This document shows positions 42,875 to 49,867 of a stretch of DNA of 64,000 bases, piece by piece. The DNA comes from CAYGTO01 sp964352815 (GTDB taxonomy: Bacteria; Pseudomonadota; Alphaproteobacteria; Rickettsiales; UBA3002): contig CAYGTO010000002.1 in the NCBI GenBank assembly GCA_964352815.1, positions 62,001 to 126,000 on the forward strand, in the 5' to 3' direction. Below the pieces are notes generated by a model. That model saw nothing but the letters and a program-made list of their open reading frames with translations. It was not told the origin of the DNA and searched no databases. Every line of letters begins with the position of its first letter. The first letter of the stretch is position 1. The position numbers and the translations under genes were made by a program.

Positions 42875-43486
42875 ATGTTATTTCACAAACTCATTGCTTT
42901 CACACTATTGGTAATCACACCAGCCATCGCAAACGCTGCCGTCAAAACCGGCGACGCCGCACCTACCTTCAGCGGCACCACGGCGAAGGGTGAGACCTTC
43001 ACCCTGGCCGATCAGAAGGGCAAGATTGTTGTGCTGGAATGGACGAATAAAGACTGCCCATTCGTGAAAAAACATTACAAAACCGGCAACATGCAGAAGC
43101 TGCAAAAAGCCGCAGCGGAAAATGGTGTGGTGTGGGTGAGCGTGCTGTCATCCGCAGAGGGCAAGCAAGGCCATCTGACCGCCGATGAAGCACTCGCGAA
43201 TGTTGCGATGAAAGAGGCGGCGCCAGCGCATCTCGTGCTCGACCCGTCAGGGGAGATCGGCACACTCTATGCCGCAAAAACCACGCCGCATATGTTCGTG
43301 ATTGATGCAGAAGGGAACCTCGCCTATCACGGCGCGATTGATGATGTATCCTCGGCTGACCCGGCGGATGTCGAGAAGGCGAATAACTATGTCACCGCTG
43401 CCATTGATGCGCTGAAAGCGGGCAAGGCGGTTGAAACGGCCTCGACCTCGCCTTACGGCTGCTCGGTGAAATACGATAAATATTAA
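42875..43486 (+). CDS. Periplasmic redoxin (AhpC/TSA-like thioredoxin fold)
   Basis: 203 residues. Signal peptide (~1-21, cleavage after ANA) and a thioredoxin fold of the redoxin group: GDAAPTFSGTTAKGETFTLAD at the start, LEWTNKDCPFVKKHYKTGNM with a single active-site Cys (no CxxC), and KTTPHMFVIDAEGNLAYHGAIDD. The family acts on peroxides or as a thiol oxidoreductase in the periplasm. Proximity to the DsbD-like gene suggests that the latter reduces it. Good AAGGAGGAT ribosome binding site. The stop overlaps the convergent methyltransferase gene by 4 bp. Confidence 0.88.
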   Translation: MLFHKLIAFTLLVITPAIANAAVKTGDAAPTFSGTTAKGETFTLADQKGKIVVLEWTNKDCPFVKKHYKTGNMQKLQKAAAENGVVWVSVLSSAEGKQGHLTADEALANVAMKEAAPAHLVLDPSGEIGTLYAAKTTPHMFVIDAEGNLAYHGAIDDVSSADPADVEKANNYVTAAIDALKAGKAVETASTSPYGCSVKYDKY

Positions 43487-44226
43487 TTCTTGGGAAGCGC
43501 GTTTGTCGCGGGTGCGTATAGCGGCGAAGGCTTGACGGATAAGGTTGGCTCTTTGAGCAAGGCATAGATTTGCTTCTCCGCCTGCAACATCACCACCCCG
43601 CCAAAATGTGGCATGACCATATCCCACATTTTCTCGAGCCAAGGCGCAAGCTTCAACACCCAACGGCGCTTCGAGGGAATAAAATGCAGCGCGGTTTCGC
43701 TACCGATCAGGGTAAATTTCTCATCACTCACCAAACGCCGAAGCTGCATCATGCTGTAAGGGCGGCCATTGGAGAAAGGCGTATGCGGCTGGCGCGCCCA
43801 AATTCCGCGGCGGTTAGGCACCACCAATAGAAGCTGCCCGCCAGGCACCAACGCACGCCACGCTTCGCGCAGCAAATCGCGCACGGGCTCAGCATGCTCC
43901 AGCGCATGCATGATGACGATACGGTTGCATTGCTGGTCACGCAGGGGAAGCGGCGCACATTCGGTAAGCGCAGCACGGTTCGTTGAACCGCTCGGCCAAT
44001 ACATCGCACCGAGACCTGAAGGCATAAATGCCACTGCGCAGCCTTCTTCGGATCCATTATGTTTCCATAGCGAAAGCAGCGGCTGGGCGTAGCCAATCCC
44101 GACCAGCGTGTCTTTGCCTAATTCAGGCCATAGCGTGCGCACTTTCTGGCGCAGCATGCGCGCGGTCACGACCCCAAGCGGGCTGGCGTAAAATTCACGA
44201 AGGTCAACAACATCAGGCCAATACAT
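43483..44226 (-). CDS. SAM-dependent methyltransferase (class I)
   Basis: 247 residues. The class I motif I is weak, but NRIVIMHALEHAEPVRDLLREAWRALVPGGQLLLVVPNRRGIWAR matches motifs II-III of type 11 methyltransferases (residues ~100-145). The N-terminal YWPDVVDLREFYASPLGVV and C-terminal KRRWVLKLAPWLEKMWD regions are those of the alphaproteobacterial methyltransferase often located beside gloB; gloB itself is not here. Substrate unknown. Cytoplasmic. Confidence 0.82.
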   Translation of the reverse strand: MYWPDVVDLREFYASPLGVVTARMLRQKVRTLWPELGKDTLVGIGYAQPLLSLWKHNGSEEGCAVAFMPSGLGAMYWPSGSTNRAALTECAPLPLRDQQCNRIVIMHALEHAEPVRDLLREAWRALVPGGQLLLVVPNRRGIWARQPHTPFSNGRPYSMMQLRRLVSDEKFTLIGSETALHFIPSKRRWVLKLAPWLEKMWDMVMPHFGGVVMLQAEKQIYALLKEPTLSVKPSPLYAPATNALPKN

Positions 44227-44315
44227 GCCTGTATGTTACTGCATGGCTGAGCGAAGCTAAAGACAAAAAAGGCCAGCGCAAGGCTGACCTTTCTTGAGGA
44301 CTATCGAAAATATGA

Positions 44316-44843
44316 TTATTTTTTCTTCTTTGCGGGCGCTTTTTTCTTCGCCGGCTCTGGCTCTTCATGGCTGAAGATGGGCGCCAGATATTTCCCGGCA
44401 AGCGCATCGGCTGAGAACTTGCCTGGGCCTCGCACGAGCACGATCGCAAGCAACATGCCCCACATGGCGTGCATGTCGGTGAAGTCACCAAAATCTTTCG
44501 GCAGGCTGAATTCAATCACCACCGTCATGATCACAAGACCAAGCGCGGCAAATCGACCCAGCAGACCAACCAGCAGCAAGCCGCCAAGAATCACTTCCCC
44601 GCCCGTGCCGAGTACCGCGGCGACTTCCGGCGGAATGCCTGGCACTGGGTGAATATCTTGGAACAGATAGACCGTATTGCTCCAATCATCATTGAGGTAA
44701 TTTTCAAACTTGCCCCAACCGGATTTGAGGAAAATATTTGCCATGAATAAACGTATGGCGAGCAAGAGGGGGGATTCGAGCAAGCTCGCATACTGAATCA
44801 GCATGCCATACATGCGCGCCTTTAAAATGAGTAATCCTTTCAT
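44316..44843 (-). CDS. DoxX family membrane protein of the bufferin operon
   Basis: 175 residues from the ATG at 44843, chosen over an upstream start because GGAGACATT precedes it. Four membrane helices (roughly residues 18-36, 58-80, 86-104 and 110-130), with the DoxX motifs LAIRLFMANIFLKSGWGKFEN and PPEVAAVLGTGGEVILGGLLLVGL. The C-terminus is very Lys/Ala-rich (KKKAPAKKKK). DoxX-like proteins are frequent members of bufferin operons (BufD); their role there is not established. It lies 35 bp after bufC on the same strand. Confidence 0.86.
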   Translation of the reverse strand: MKGLLILKARMYGMLIQYASLLESPLLLAIRLFMANIFLKSGWGKFENYLNDDWSNTVYLFQDIHPVPGIPPEVAAVLGTGGEVILGGLLLVGLLGRFAALGLVIMTVVIEFSLPKDFGDFTDMHAMWGMLLAIVLVRGPGKFSADALAGKYLAPIFSHEEPEPAKKKAPAKKKK

Positions 44844-44878
44844 AATGTCTCCTTTGTGCGTGGTTTTTATTATCGTAT

Positions 44879-45664
44879 CTATGAGGCTATACGAACCGAG
44901 GAAATGATTCCCTTCGCTAGCAATTGCTCCATCCATTCTGTGATAGCAAATTCAGCATCGATTGCATAGGCTTTCCTCATCGCTGCACCCAGCGATTCTC
45001 CTTGAAACAGAGCGGTATAGGCAACATAAGTAGCATGGCTCAGGCGCTCATGCTGCACTTTGAGATGGGGCCGCCACAGCAGAACCGGGTAGTCACCTTC
45101 GCTCACATCCGGCGTTTCGGCATGCGCGCCTTTCTCTTCCGCAACGCAAAACCGCCACAGCGCATCAGCCGGATAGCGCAGCGACAGAAGATGGGTCGAG
45201 CTGCGGAACGTCAGCGTGATCTGCTCCGGGTCATTACCAGCAAGCGCGGCAATCTCTTCAGGAGAAATCAGCGGATCATTTTTCGCAAAAAAGCTGCGGT
45301 GCCACGCCTGATCAAAGCGGGCAACATCGGCGAGATAGGGCAAGCCTTGCGCATGGTCGAAGCTGGCGACAAACTCAGGAAAGCTCTCGCCATAATGCGT
45401 CAAATCGGCTTTATCAGAAGGGGTTTGCAGCACATATTCCCTCGCCATCGCATAGAAGAACTCGTCGCCCACCAGCGCCTTGACGCTGCTATAGGTTTCG
45501 CCAAGCGTGTCTGCCAAGCTGAGCTGCACATTATTGCGGTAGATGGCGATGCGATCACTCGGCGCGATGCCATCATGCTGAATGCTGTTAAGCACTAACG
45601 TATCGGCACCGTTGCGCGCGGTGAGTTCCTGGGCGAAGTCTGATTGCAGGGCATTTAGGGGCAT
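44879..45664 (-). CDS. bufC: BufC/HvfC-type partner protein (DUF2063)
   Basis: 261 residues. The N-terminal DUF2063 domain (~1-100) has IAIYRNNVQLSLADTLGETYSSVKALVGDEFFYAMAREYV, and ADVARFDQAWHRSF follows. The C-terminal half is less conserved. In bufferin and HvfA pathways this protein is the partner of the MNIO enzyme and is thought to deliver the precursor by recognising its leader. It sits directly downstream of bufB, separated by a 48-bp palindromic element. Named by context and domain. Confidence 0.86.
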   Translation of the reverse strand: MPLNALQSDFAQELTARNGADTLVLNSIQHDGIAPSDRIAIYRNNVQLSLADTLGETYSSVKALVGDEFFYAMAREYVLQTPSDKADLTHYGESFPEFVASFDHAQGLPYLADVARFDQAWHRSFFAKNDPLISPEEIAALAGNDPEQITLTFRSSTHLLSLRYPADALWRFCVAEEKGAHAETPDVSEGDYPVLLWRPHLKVQHERLSHATYVAYTALFQGESLGAAMRKAYAIDAEFAITEWMEQLLAKGIISSVRIAS

Positions 45665-45681
45665 GACGCCTCCGCGACATT

Positions 45682-45729
45682 GTCATCCTCGGGGCTTTTG
45701 TCAGTAGACCATGCGCGCGTGGCAATGAC
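45682..45729. repeat. 48-bp GTCAT...ATGAC element, copy 14
   Basis: Near reverse complement of 39794-39841. It separates bufB from bufC inside the operon, so it is transcribed. Confidence 0.75.
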
Positions 45730-45739
45730 AGTATCATAA

Positions 45740-46615
45740 TTAAGCCGCATCCCGTACCCCCACCTCAGCCAGTCGCGCCTGCGCTTTCTCGGCCTCACCC
45801 ATCAGAATCGAAAATTCAGGAATATCCTTATCCCACTCAATCAGGGTCGGTACCGCGCCGAGATGCGCGAGCGCATACTCATAGAGCGCCCACACCTCGT
45901 CTTTCACTGGCTGGCTATGGGTGTCGATCAGCAAGCTCGCCTTGCCATGCTGCTCTTCAATATGGCCGGCGAGGTGAATCTCGCCGACCCGTGCCGGGTC
46001 GATACTCTCAATATACGCCTTTGCGTCGAGCTGGTTATTATGCTGCTGCACATAGATATTATTGATGTCGAGCAGCAAGCCGCACTCACTTTTCTCCGCC
46101 ACCTTCATGACAAATTCTGGCTCGCTCATGGTCGAGCCGGTGAAGGTGAGATAGGTCGAGGGGTTCTCGACCAAAATCTGCCGGCCCAACGTTTGCTGCA
46201 CCTGATCAATGTTGCGCGCGGTCGTCTCTAGACTCTCTTTATTATAGGGCAGCGGCAGCAAATCATTCAGATGCGCATTGCCGCTTTTGCTCCAGGAAAT
46301 ATGGTCCGACACCACGGCCGGATTGTATTCATCGACCAGCGCTTTAAGCTCCGCCAGATGCTGCGTATCGACCGGATCGCTCGCGCCGAGCGACAAGCCA
46401 ATCGCGTGAAAGCTCAGCGCATAGTGCTCCGCGGCTTGGTCAAGATAATAGCGATGATAGCCGCCGCCGAAATAATTTTCTGGGTGAATTTCGAGCCAGC
46501 CAGGCTGATGCTCGCCGGGCTGCGCTTCAAAAAGATCGTCATAATGTGGGCTGCGAAGCCCAATCCCCGCCGCGATCGGGAGATTGCTTAGGGGGTGTAG
46601 AGGCGTGTTCATCAT
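45740..46615 (-). CDS. bufB: Multinuclear non-heme iron oxidase (MNIO, DUF692) BufB
   Basis: 291 residues, TIM-barrel MNIO family. Motifs: GIGLRSPHYDDLF, WLEIHPENYFGGGYH, LSFHAIGLSLGASDP, VSDHISWS, LVENPSTYL, LLLDINNIYV and GEIHLAGH, which carry the His/Asp/Glu ligands of the iron cluster. MNIOs modify cysteines in ribosomally made peptides, for example to oxazolone/thioamide or thiooxazole groups, giving copper-binding products. The gene lies 97 bp downstream of a four-Cys precursor gene, so a bufferin-type product is inferred. A GTCAT palindrome lies in that gap. Confidence 0.93.
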   Translation of the reverse strand: MMNTPLHPLSNLPIAAGIGLRSPHYDDLFEAQPGEHQPGWLEIHPENYFGGGYHRYYLDQAAEHYALSFHAIGLSLGASDPVDTQHLAELKALVDEYNPAVVSDHISWSKSGNAHLNDLLPLPYNKESLETTARNIDQVQQTLGRQILVENPSTYLTFTGSTMSEPEFVMKVAEKSECGLLLDINNIYVQQHNNQLDAKAYIESIDPARVGEIHLAGHIEEQHGKASLLIDTHSQPVKDEVWALYEYALAHLGAVPTLIEWDKDIPEFSILMGEAEKAQARLAEVGVRDAA

Positions 46616-46623
46616 TCAATGAC

Positions 46624-46696
46624 GTCATCTCGAACGATGCGAATGCATCGGAGAGATCTAAGATTTCTCCGCACCTGACGGTGCGTTCGAAATGAC
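46624..46696. repeat. GTCAT...ATGAC palindromic element, copy 15
   Basis: A 73-bp element between bufA and bufB. It may form a hairpin that lowers read-through from the abundant precursor mRNA to the enzyme genes. Nearly identical in its left half to 142-215. Confidence 0.8.
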
Positions 46697-46712
46697 GTTT
46701 CTGATATAAGTC

Positions 46713-46976
46713 TTATGACTTAGGTTCCGTTGAACCGCCAGCCAATTTACCGCAGAGGCCTTTCGGTACGAAGAGCCACTCGCCTGGATCATTATCCACT
46801 TTGGCTTGGCCAGCACATGAGTGGGTGCCTGCAGCGTTCGCACAGTCATTCTTTCCTGCTTTGGCAACGCCGTAACATTTTTCTTTTTCAGCCGCGATTG
46901 CGCCGGTTGAGAATCCTGCGATAGCTGCGGTCATTGCCGCTGCGAGAACAGCTTTTGATAGTGTTGATTGAGTCAT
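46713..46976 (-). CDS. bufA: Bufferin-type RiPP precursor (DUF2282)
   Basis: 87 residues. A cleavable signal peptide (~1-29, SKAVLAAAMTAAIAGFSTGA) is followed by a small Cys-rich core with Cys at 34, 45, 54 and 75 (EKCYGVAKAGKNDC, GTHSCAGQAK, PKGLCG). Size, leader and cysteine pattern match DUF2282 precursors (Buf1), which are modified by a MNIO and exported to the periplasm, where they buffer copper. Strong AAAAGGAGAG ribosome binding site. First gene of bufA-bufB-bufC-doxX and divergent from pdxH, so its promoter lies in 46977-47115. Copper control is assumed from the family. Confidence 0.9.
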   Translation of the reverse strand: MTQSTLSKAVLAAAMTAAIAGFSTGAIAAEKEKCYGVAKAGKNDCANAAGTHSCAGQAKVDNDPGEWLFVPKGLCGKLAGGSTEPKS

Positions 46977-47115
46977 CTTTCTCTCCTTTTGGTAGATTGA
47001 CTAGGGTTGCACTTGTGATGCGAACCTATTACGCCTATAGCAAGGGCATCCTGCGAAAGAAAGCAAAGAATGACCGATTTGTAATATTCGAAACAAGGGA
47101 GACACTGAGAGATCT

Positions 47116-47706
47116 ATGTTACGCACTGATTTACTTGAGAAATTCAATGGCTGGCTCGCGGAAGCGCGGGCGCATCGAGAAATCAAAGAGCCAACGGCCT
47201 TTATGCTTGGCACCGCGACGCTGAGCGGCAAACCCTCAAACCGGATCGTGCTCTTAAAGGAGCATGATGCGCATGGCTTTATCTTTTACACCAATTATGA
47301 GGGGCGCAAAAGCGAGGAGCTGATGCAGAACCCCCATGCGGCGTTGTGTTTTTACTGGATGCCGCTGATGCGCCAGCTGCGCATTGAGGGAAGGGTCGAG
47401 AAAGTGCCTGATGCGCGATCGGCGCGCTATTTCGCTGGCCGCCCGCGCGGGAGCCAGATTGGCGCCTGGGCCTCGGCGCAATCGCAGCCGCTTGAGAGCC
47501 GCGAGACCTTTGAAGCGCGCATCAAAGACTATGAGCAGAAATTTGAGGGGCGCGATGTCCCGCGCCCGCCCTTTTGGGGCGGCTGGCGCGTGATTCCCGA
47601 AGCGATCGAATTTTGGGAAGAATTCGAATTTCGCCGCCACCATCGTGAGCGGTTTGAGTATGACCCGGCCAGCGGGGAGTGGAACGGGACATTGTTATAT
47701 CCTTAG
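47116..47706 (+). CDS. pdxH: Pyridoxamine 5'-phosphate oxidase
   Basis: 196 residues. PSNRIVLLKEHDAHGFIFYTNYEGRKSEEL (FMN/PLP site), FYWMPLMRQLRIEGRVEKV, YFAGRPRGSQIGAWAS and PPFWGGWRVIPEAIEFW with the C-terminal RRHHRERFEY and W-N-G-T-L-L-Y-P end are the PdxH signature. It oxidises PNP/PMP to PLP with FMN and oxygen. Single gene, divergent from the bufferin operon. Confidence 0.96.
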   Translation: MLRTDLLEKFNGWLAEARAHREIKEPTAFMLGTATLSGKPSNRIVLLKEHDAHGFIFYTNYEGRKSEELMQNPHAALCFYWMPLMRQLRIEGRVEKVPDARSARYFAGRPRGSQIGAWASAQSQPLESRETFEARIKDYEQKFEGRDVPRPPFWGGWRVIPEAIEFWEEFEFRRHHRERFEYDPASGEWNGTLLYP

Positions 47707-47769
47707 TTTTTACGTTTGCTCCCGTTCGGTCTTCCGTCTACGCTTTACAAGCTTCGCCGGACATGCCTG

Positions 47770-47900
47770 CGCTCACGATGAGCCTAAGCGCTGCGCGCAC
47801 TAAAGGGCTCCCTCCTTCGCTAAAGCTTCGGAGGACAAGCCGCCTGCTGGCTTCGCTTCGGCTCTCGTCGTGCTAACACGCTCTGTCGAAATGACGGAAG
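47770..47900. repeat. Degenerate repeat patch after pdxH
   Basis: The 226-bp gap holds no gene. Its right part (TCTGTCGAAATGACGG at ~47881-47896) matches the right ends of the elements at 49018-49097 and 49664-49773, and the left part resembles 28809-28922. A decayed GTCAT-type element is the simplest reading. Confidence 0.45.
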
Positions 47901-47932
47901 TTTACGCACCGTCACCCCAGCGCAGAACGGAA

Positions 47933-48529
47933 TCACTGCCCCGGATAAAGCCGAAGCGCGGGGGTGCCTTCATCCTCTTCTCCGTCTACCGGCTTAGTAG
48001 GCGTTGAGCTAAACGGGGTCTGGATCGGCACATTGCTCGAGGGCACCAACACCGCACCATTCTCCGTTGGAATTTTTCGATACGTCCCATCCGGCGGGGT
48101 ACTCACCGTCGCATCACCTGTCGCCGTGCTCGGATTACCAATCGCTTGCGGCGCATCACTCGGAGCGGTTTGAATCTGCTGCGCCCCCGGCGGCACTTCC
48201 TGCAAAATCACCGCGCCTTGCTGCCCATCAAGCGGCACTTGCAGCTCCGATCCCGGCAGCGGCTCGCTCGGCGGTTTGGCTTGTTGTACTGGCGCTGCCA
48301 CCGTCCAGCCGCGCTCATACATGCAATGGCCAAAGAGGGTCAGAAGCTGGGCGTTGCGGTCTTTCTGACCGAGCCCGGCCTGATCTTCAGTGTAAATATC
48401 TTGCTTGAGCACCGCCAGCTCGCGGCAATCATCGCGCTGATTCACATAACCACCTTGCACATCGGTGTGGCTTTTACAGGCGGCGACGAGGCACAGACCG
48501 GCCGCGGCCCAGACGAGATTTCGATTCAT
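47933..48529 (-). CDS. Uncharacterised lipoprotein
   Basis: 198 residues. Signal peptide with lipobox LVAAC (Cys at 18), then a small conserved-looking domain with three further cysteines or near-cysteine positions (DDCRELA, FGHCMYERGW, residues ~34-75) and a long Pro/Gln/Thr-rich disordered tail. The CMYERGW ending is common in small alphaproteobacterial lipoproteins of unknown function. It precedes fliJ on the minus strand in the order fliI-fliJ-lipoprotein, but no flagellar role can be read from the sequence. Confidence 0.7.
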   Translation of the reverse strand: MNRNLVWAAAGLCLVAACKSHTDVQGGYVNQRDDCRELAVLKQDIYTEDQAGLGQKDRNAQLLTLFGHCMYERGWTVAAPVQQAKPPSEPLPGSELQVPLDGQQGAVILQEVPPGAQQIQTAPSDAPQAIGNPSTATGDATVSTPPDGTYRKIPTENGAVLVPSSNVPIQTPFSSTPTKPVDGEEDEGTPALRLYPGQ

Positions 48530-48550
48530 AACTTGCCTAATTCTTAATCT

Positions 48551-48961
48551 TTATTGATGATTATAGCGCTGGATTGCAATTTCATCCAGCATTGATTGCA
48601 TTTGTTTTTCAAGCGCCGCCTGCTCCTCGGCAAGGCGATTATCGCGGGCAATCTCATATTTCTTCAGCTCGGCGAACTGTTCACGCAGCCGATTCTCAAT
48701 CACGGCGCGGCGTTGCTCAATGCTTTCAATCTGGCGGTTAAGGTTCACTTTGCGCCCTTCCATCCGGCCAAGAAAGTTGGCAAACATGTCGAGAAAGCCG
48801 ACCGATGCCTCATTCGCCTGGCTTTCGCGCGTGATTTGCTGGTTGATTTGCGTAATTTGCGCATGGGCACGCACCCGATCTTGCTCGAGCTGCATGATCT
48901 GCTTGCGCAAAATATCAATCTCGCGCTGCTGCATTTTAATGAGGGTTTCAAGGCCTTTCAT
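48551..48961 (-). CDS. fliJ: FliJ-like flagellar export coiled-coil protein
   Basis: 136 residues, almost entirely coiled coil: LETLIKMQQREIDILRKQIM at the N-terminus, a break with SVGFLDMFANFLGR at ~53-67, then RQIESIEQRRAVIENRLREQFAELKKYE. Size, helical-hairpin form and position downstream of the flagellar ATPase fliI match FliJ, the stalk-like protein of the flagellar type III export apparatus. Sequence identity in this family is low, so the call is contextual. A 906-bp gene-free region separates it from fliI. Confidence 0.65.
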   Translation of the reverse strand: MKGLETLIKMQQREIDILRKQIMQLEQDRVRAHAQITQINQQITRESQANEASVGFLDMFANFLGRMEGRKVNLNRQIESIEQRRAVIENRLREQFAELKKYEIARDNRLAEEQAALEKQMQSMLDEIAIQRYNHQ

Positions 48962-48965
48962 AAAG

Positions 48966-49000
48966 AGTCTGTAGTCGTTGGTCTTTAGTCATCAGTATAG
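48966..49000. repeat. Heptamer array (AGTCTGT-like, 5 units)
   Basis: Five 7-bp units AGTCTGT, AGTCGTT, GGTCTTT, AGTCATC, AGTATAG. It starts 4 bp upstream of the fliJ start codon. The units match the left arm at 32221-32255, and TATAGCAG follows. Confidence 0.7.
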
Positions 49001-49017
49001 CAGAGTATAGATAGCTC

Positions 49018-49150
49018 GTCATCCTGAGGAGCGAGCAAAGTGAGCGACGTGAGGATCTTAGATTTCTCGTCGCGCTGACGCGCTCTGTCGAAATGACGGA
49101 ATTTAAAGTCCCTGGACTGCCGCGTCGGCTACGCCTCCTCGCAGAATGGG
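49018..49150. repeat. Long direct repeat, copy A (contains a GTCAT element)
   Basis: 133 bp, nearly identical to 49664-49826, which differs by one 30-bp insertion and about one substitution. The first 80 bp (49018-49097) form a GTCAT...ATGAC palindrome; the last ~53 bp are unrelated to the family elsewhere. Together with copy B it flanks the Pho-box/ncRNA locus. Confidence 0.9.
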
Positions 49151-49158
49151 ATGCATCG

Positions 49159-49213
49159 TCACATAATCGTCACCCTTTCGTCATGAAACTGTCATGATCC
49201 GTTCATAACGTGC
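49159..49213 (+). promoter_or_regulatory. PhoB-like operator array (five 11-bp repeats)
   Basis: TCAC/TCAT tetramers begin at 49159, 49170, 49181, 49192 and 49203, exactly 11 bp apart. The unit at 49189-49195 is CTGTCAT, the Pho-box core. PhoB/OmpR-class regulators bind 11-bp direct repeats. CATAAC at 49204-49209 could serve as a -10 box. No PhoB gene is in the window. Confidence 0.6.
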
Positions 49214-49336
49214 CAAGGTTGCAACTCTCCTACCGTTGAACACAGCGTGGTCTATCTGCCTGTTGGTGGAGCCACGGCAAACCATTCACGGTAGCAGGAG
49301 AGTTTTCGCGGGCAACCGCACTATAGAAGGAGCACC

Positions 49337-49372
49337 ATGATGCGCTTGAAGCCCATCTGCACCGCCATCTGA
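49337..49372 (+). CDS. Tiny ORF (11 aa) in the ncRNA candidate
   Basis: Encodes MMRLKPICTAI. An AAGGAG Shine-Dalgarno sequence ends 4 bp before the ATG. AGCCCAT inside the ORF can pair with ATGGGCT just downstream, as in leader-peptide attenuators. Not recognised. Confidence 0.4.
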   Translation: MMRLKPICTAI

Positions 49373-49529
49373 TCCCGCGAGGGGAAATGGGCTGAAGCCC
49401 GGATGGTCCCGCTAACCCCCTCGCGAATGCAGGGATAAGGCGGGTTCTTCGCTGGAGCTAGGGGAAACCTGACGCTCTGAAACGCAACGCGGCGCGAGGC
49501 TTGCCCCCGCCGCAGATAAAGAGGGTAAT

Positions 49530-49568
49530 ATGAAAAAAAATCCTCTCGATCACCAGTCGTTCAGCTAG
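49530..49568 (+). CDS. Tiny ORF (12 aa) in the ncRNA candidate
   Basis: Encodes MKKNPLDHQSFS after an AGAGGG ribosome binding site. GAGG of that site can pair with CCTC in codons 5-6, hiding it in a hairpin. Not recognised. Confidence 0.35.
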   Translation: MKKNPLDHQSFS

Positions 49569-49608
49569 GCGTCGGCCTGGCAAAGATAATCGGTGCGTCA
49601 GCATACCT

Positions 49609-49658
49609 GGCTCTGTTGTTATCCGCCCCTCCCGGCAGGTGGCAGCAGAGCCTTTTTT
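49609..49658 (+). terminator. Rho-independent terminator of the ncRNA candidate
   Basis: GGCTCTGTTG (49609-49618) pairs with CAGCAGAGCC (49643-49652), followed by TTTTTT (49653-49658). Confidence 0.75.
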
Positions 49659-49663
49659 GTGGC

Positions 49664-49826
49664 GTCATCCTGAGGAGCGAGCAAAGTGAGCGACGTGAGG
49701 ATCTTAGATTTAGCTTCGCTGGTCTCCGCTTCGCTTCGGCTCTCGTCGCGCTAACGCGCTCTGTCGAAATGACGGAATTTAAAGTCCCTGGACTGCCGCG
49801 TCGGCTACGCCTCCTCGCAGAATGGG
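49664..49826. repeat. Long direct repeat, copy B (contains a GTCAT element)
   Basis: 163 bp matching 49018-49150, with an extra 30 bp of GCTTCGCT-type sequence near its middle. It begins 6 bp after the ncRNA terminator T run. A short GC hairpin (49828-49843, CCCCGCTTTCGCGGGG) follows, then the fliI stop. Confidence 0.9.
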
Positions 49827-49867
49827 TCCCCGCTTTCGCGGGGATGACATAGGCTGAAACCCGAAAC

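Larger units (their letters stand above)
49217..49658 (+). ncRNA. Candidate structured, Pho-controlled non-coding RNA
   Basis: About 440 nt with no normal ORF on either strand. Its 5' end folds into a long hairpin: GGTTGC (49217-49222) pairs with GCAACC (49312-49317), and AACTCTCCT (49223-49231) with AGGAGAGTT (49296-49304). A Rho-independent terminator closes the 3' end (49609-49658). It lies just after the Pho-like operator array. Two very short ORFs with good ribosome binding sites lie inside. I found no resemblance to tmRNA, RNase P RNA, 6S, SRP RNA or a known riboswitch. It stands alone: the next gene on this strand starts at 51371. Function unknown. Confidence 0.5.

Noticed and set aside
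49217..49658. tmRNA, RNase P RNA, 6S RNA or a retron RNA
   Set aside because: No tag peptide ending in LAA or CCA-type acceptor, no RNase P core motifs, and no reverse transcriptase nearby. Left as an unassigned RNA candidate.
48962..49867. A protein gene between fliJ and fliI
   Set aside because: The largest open frames here are in repeats on either strand (for example 49616-49852) and encode repeat-derived peptides also seen elsewhere; no normal coding signal.
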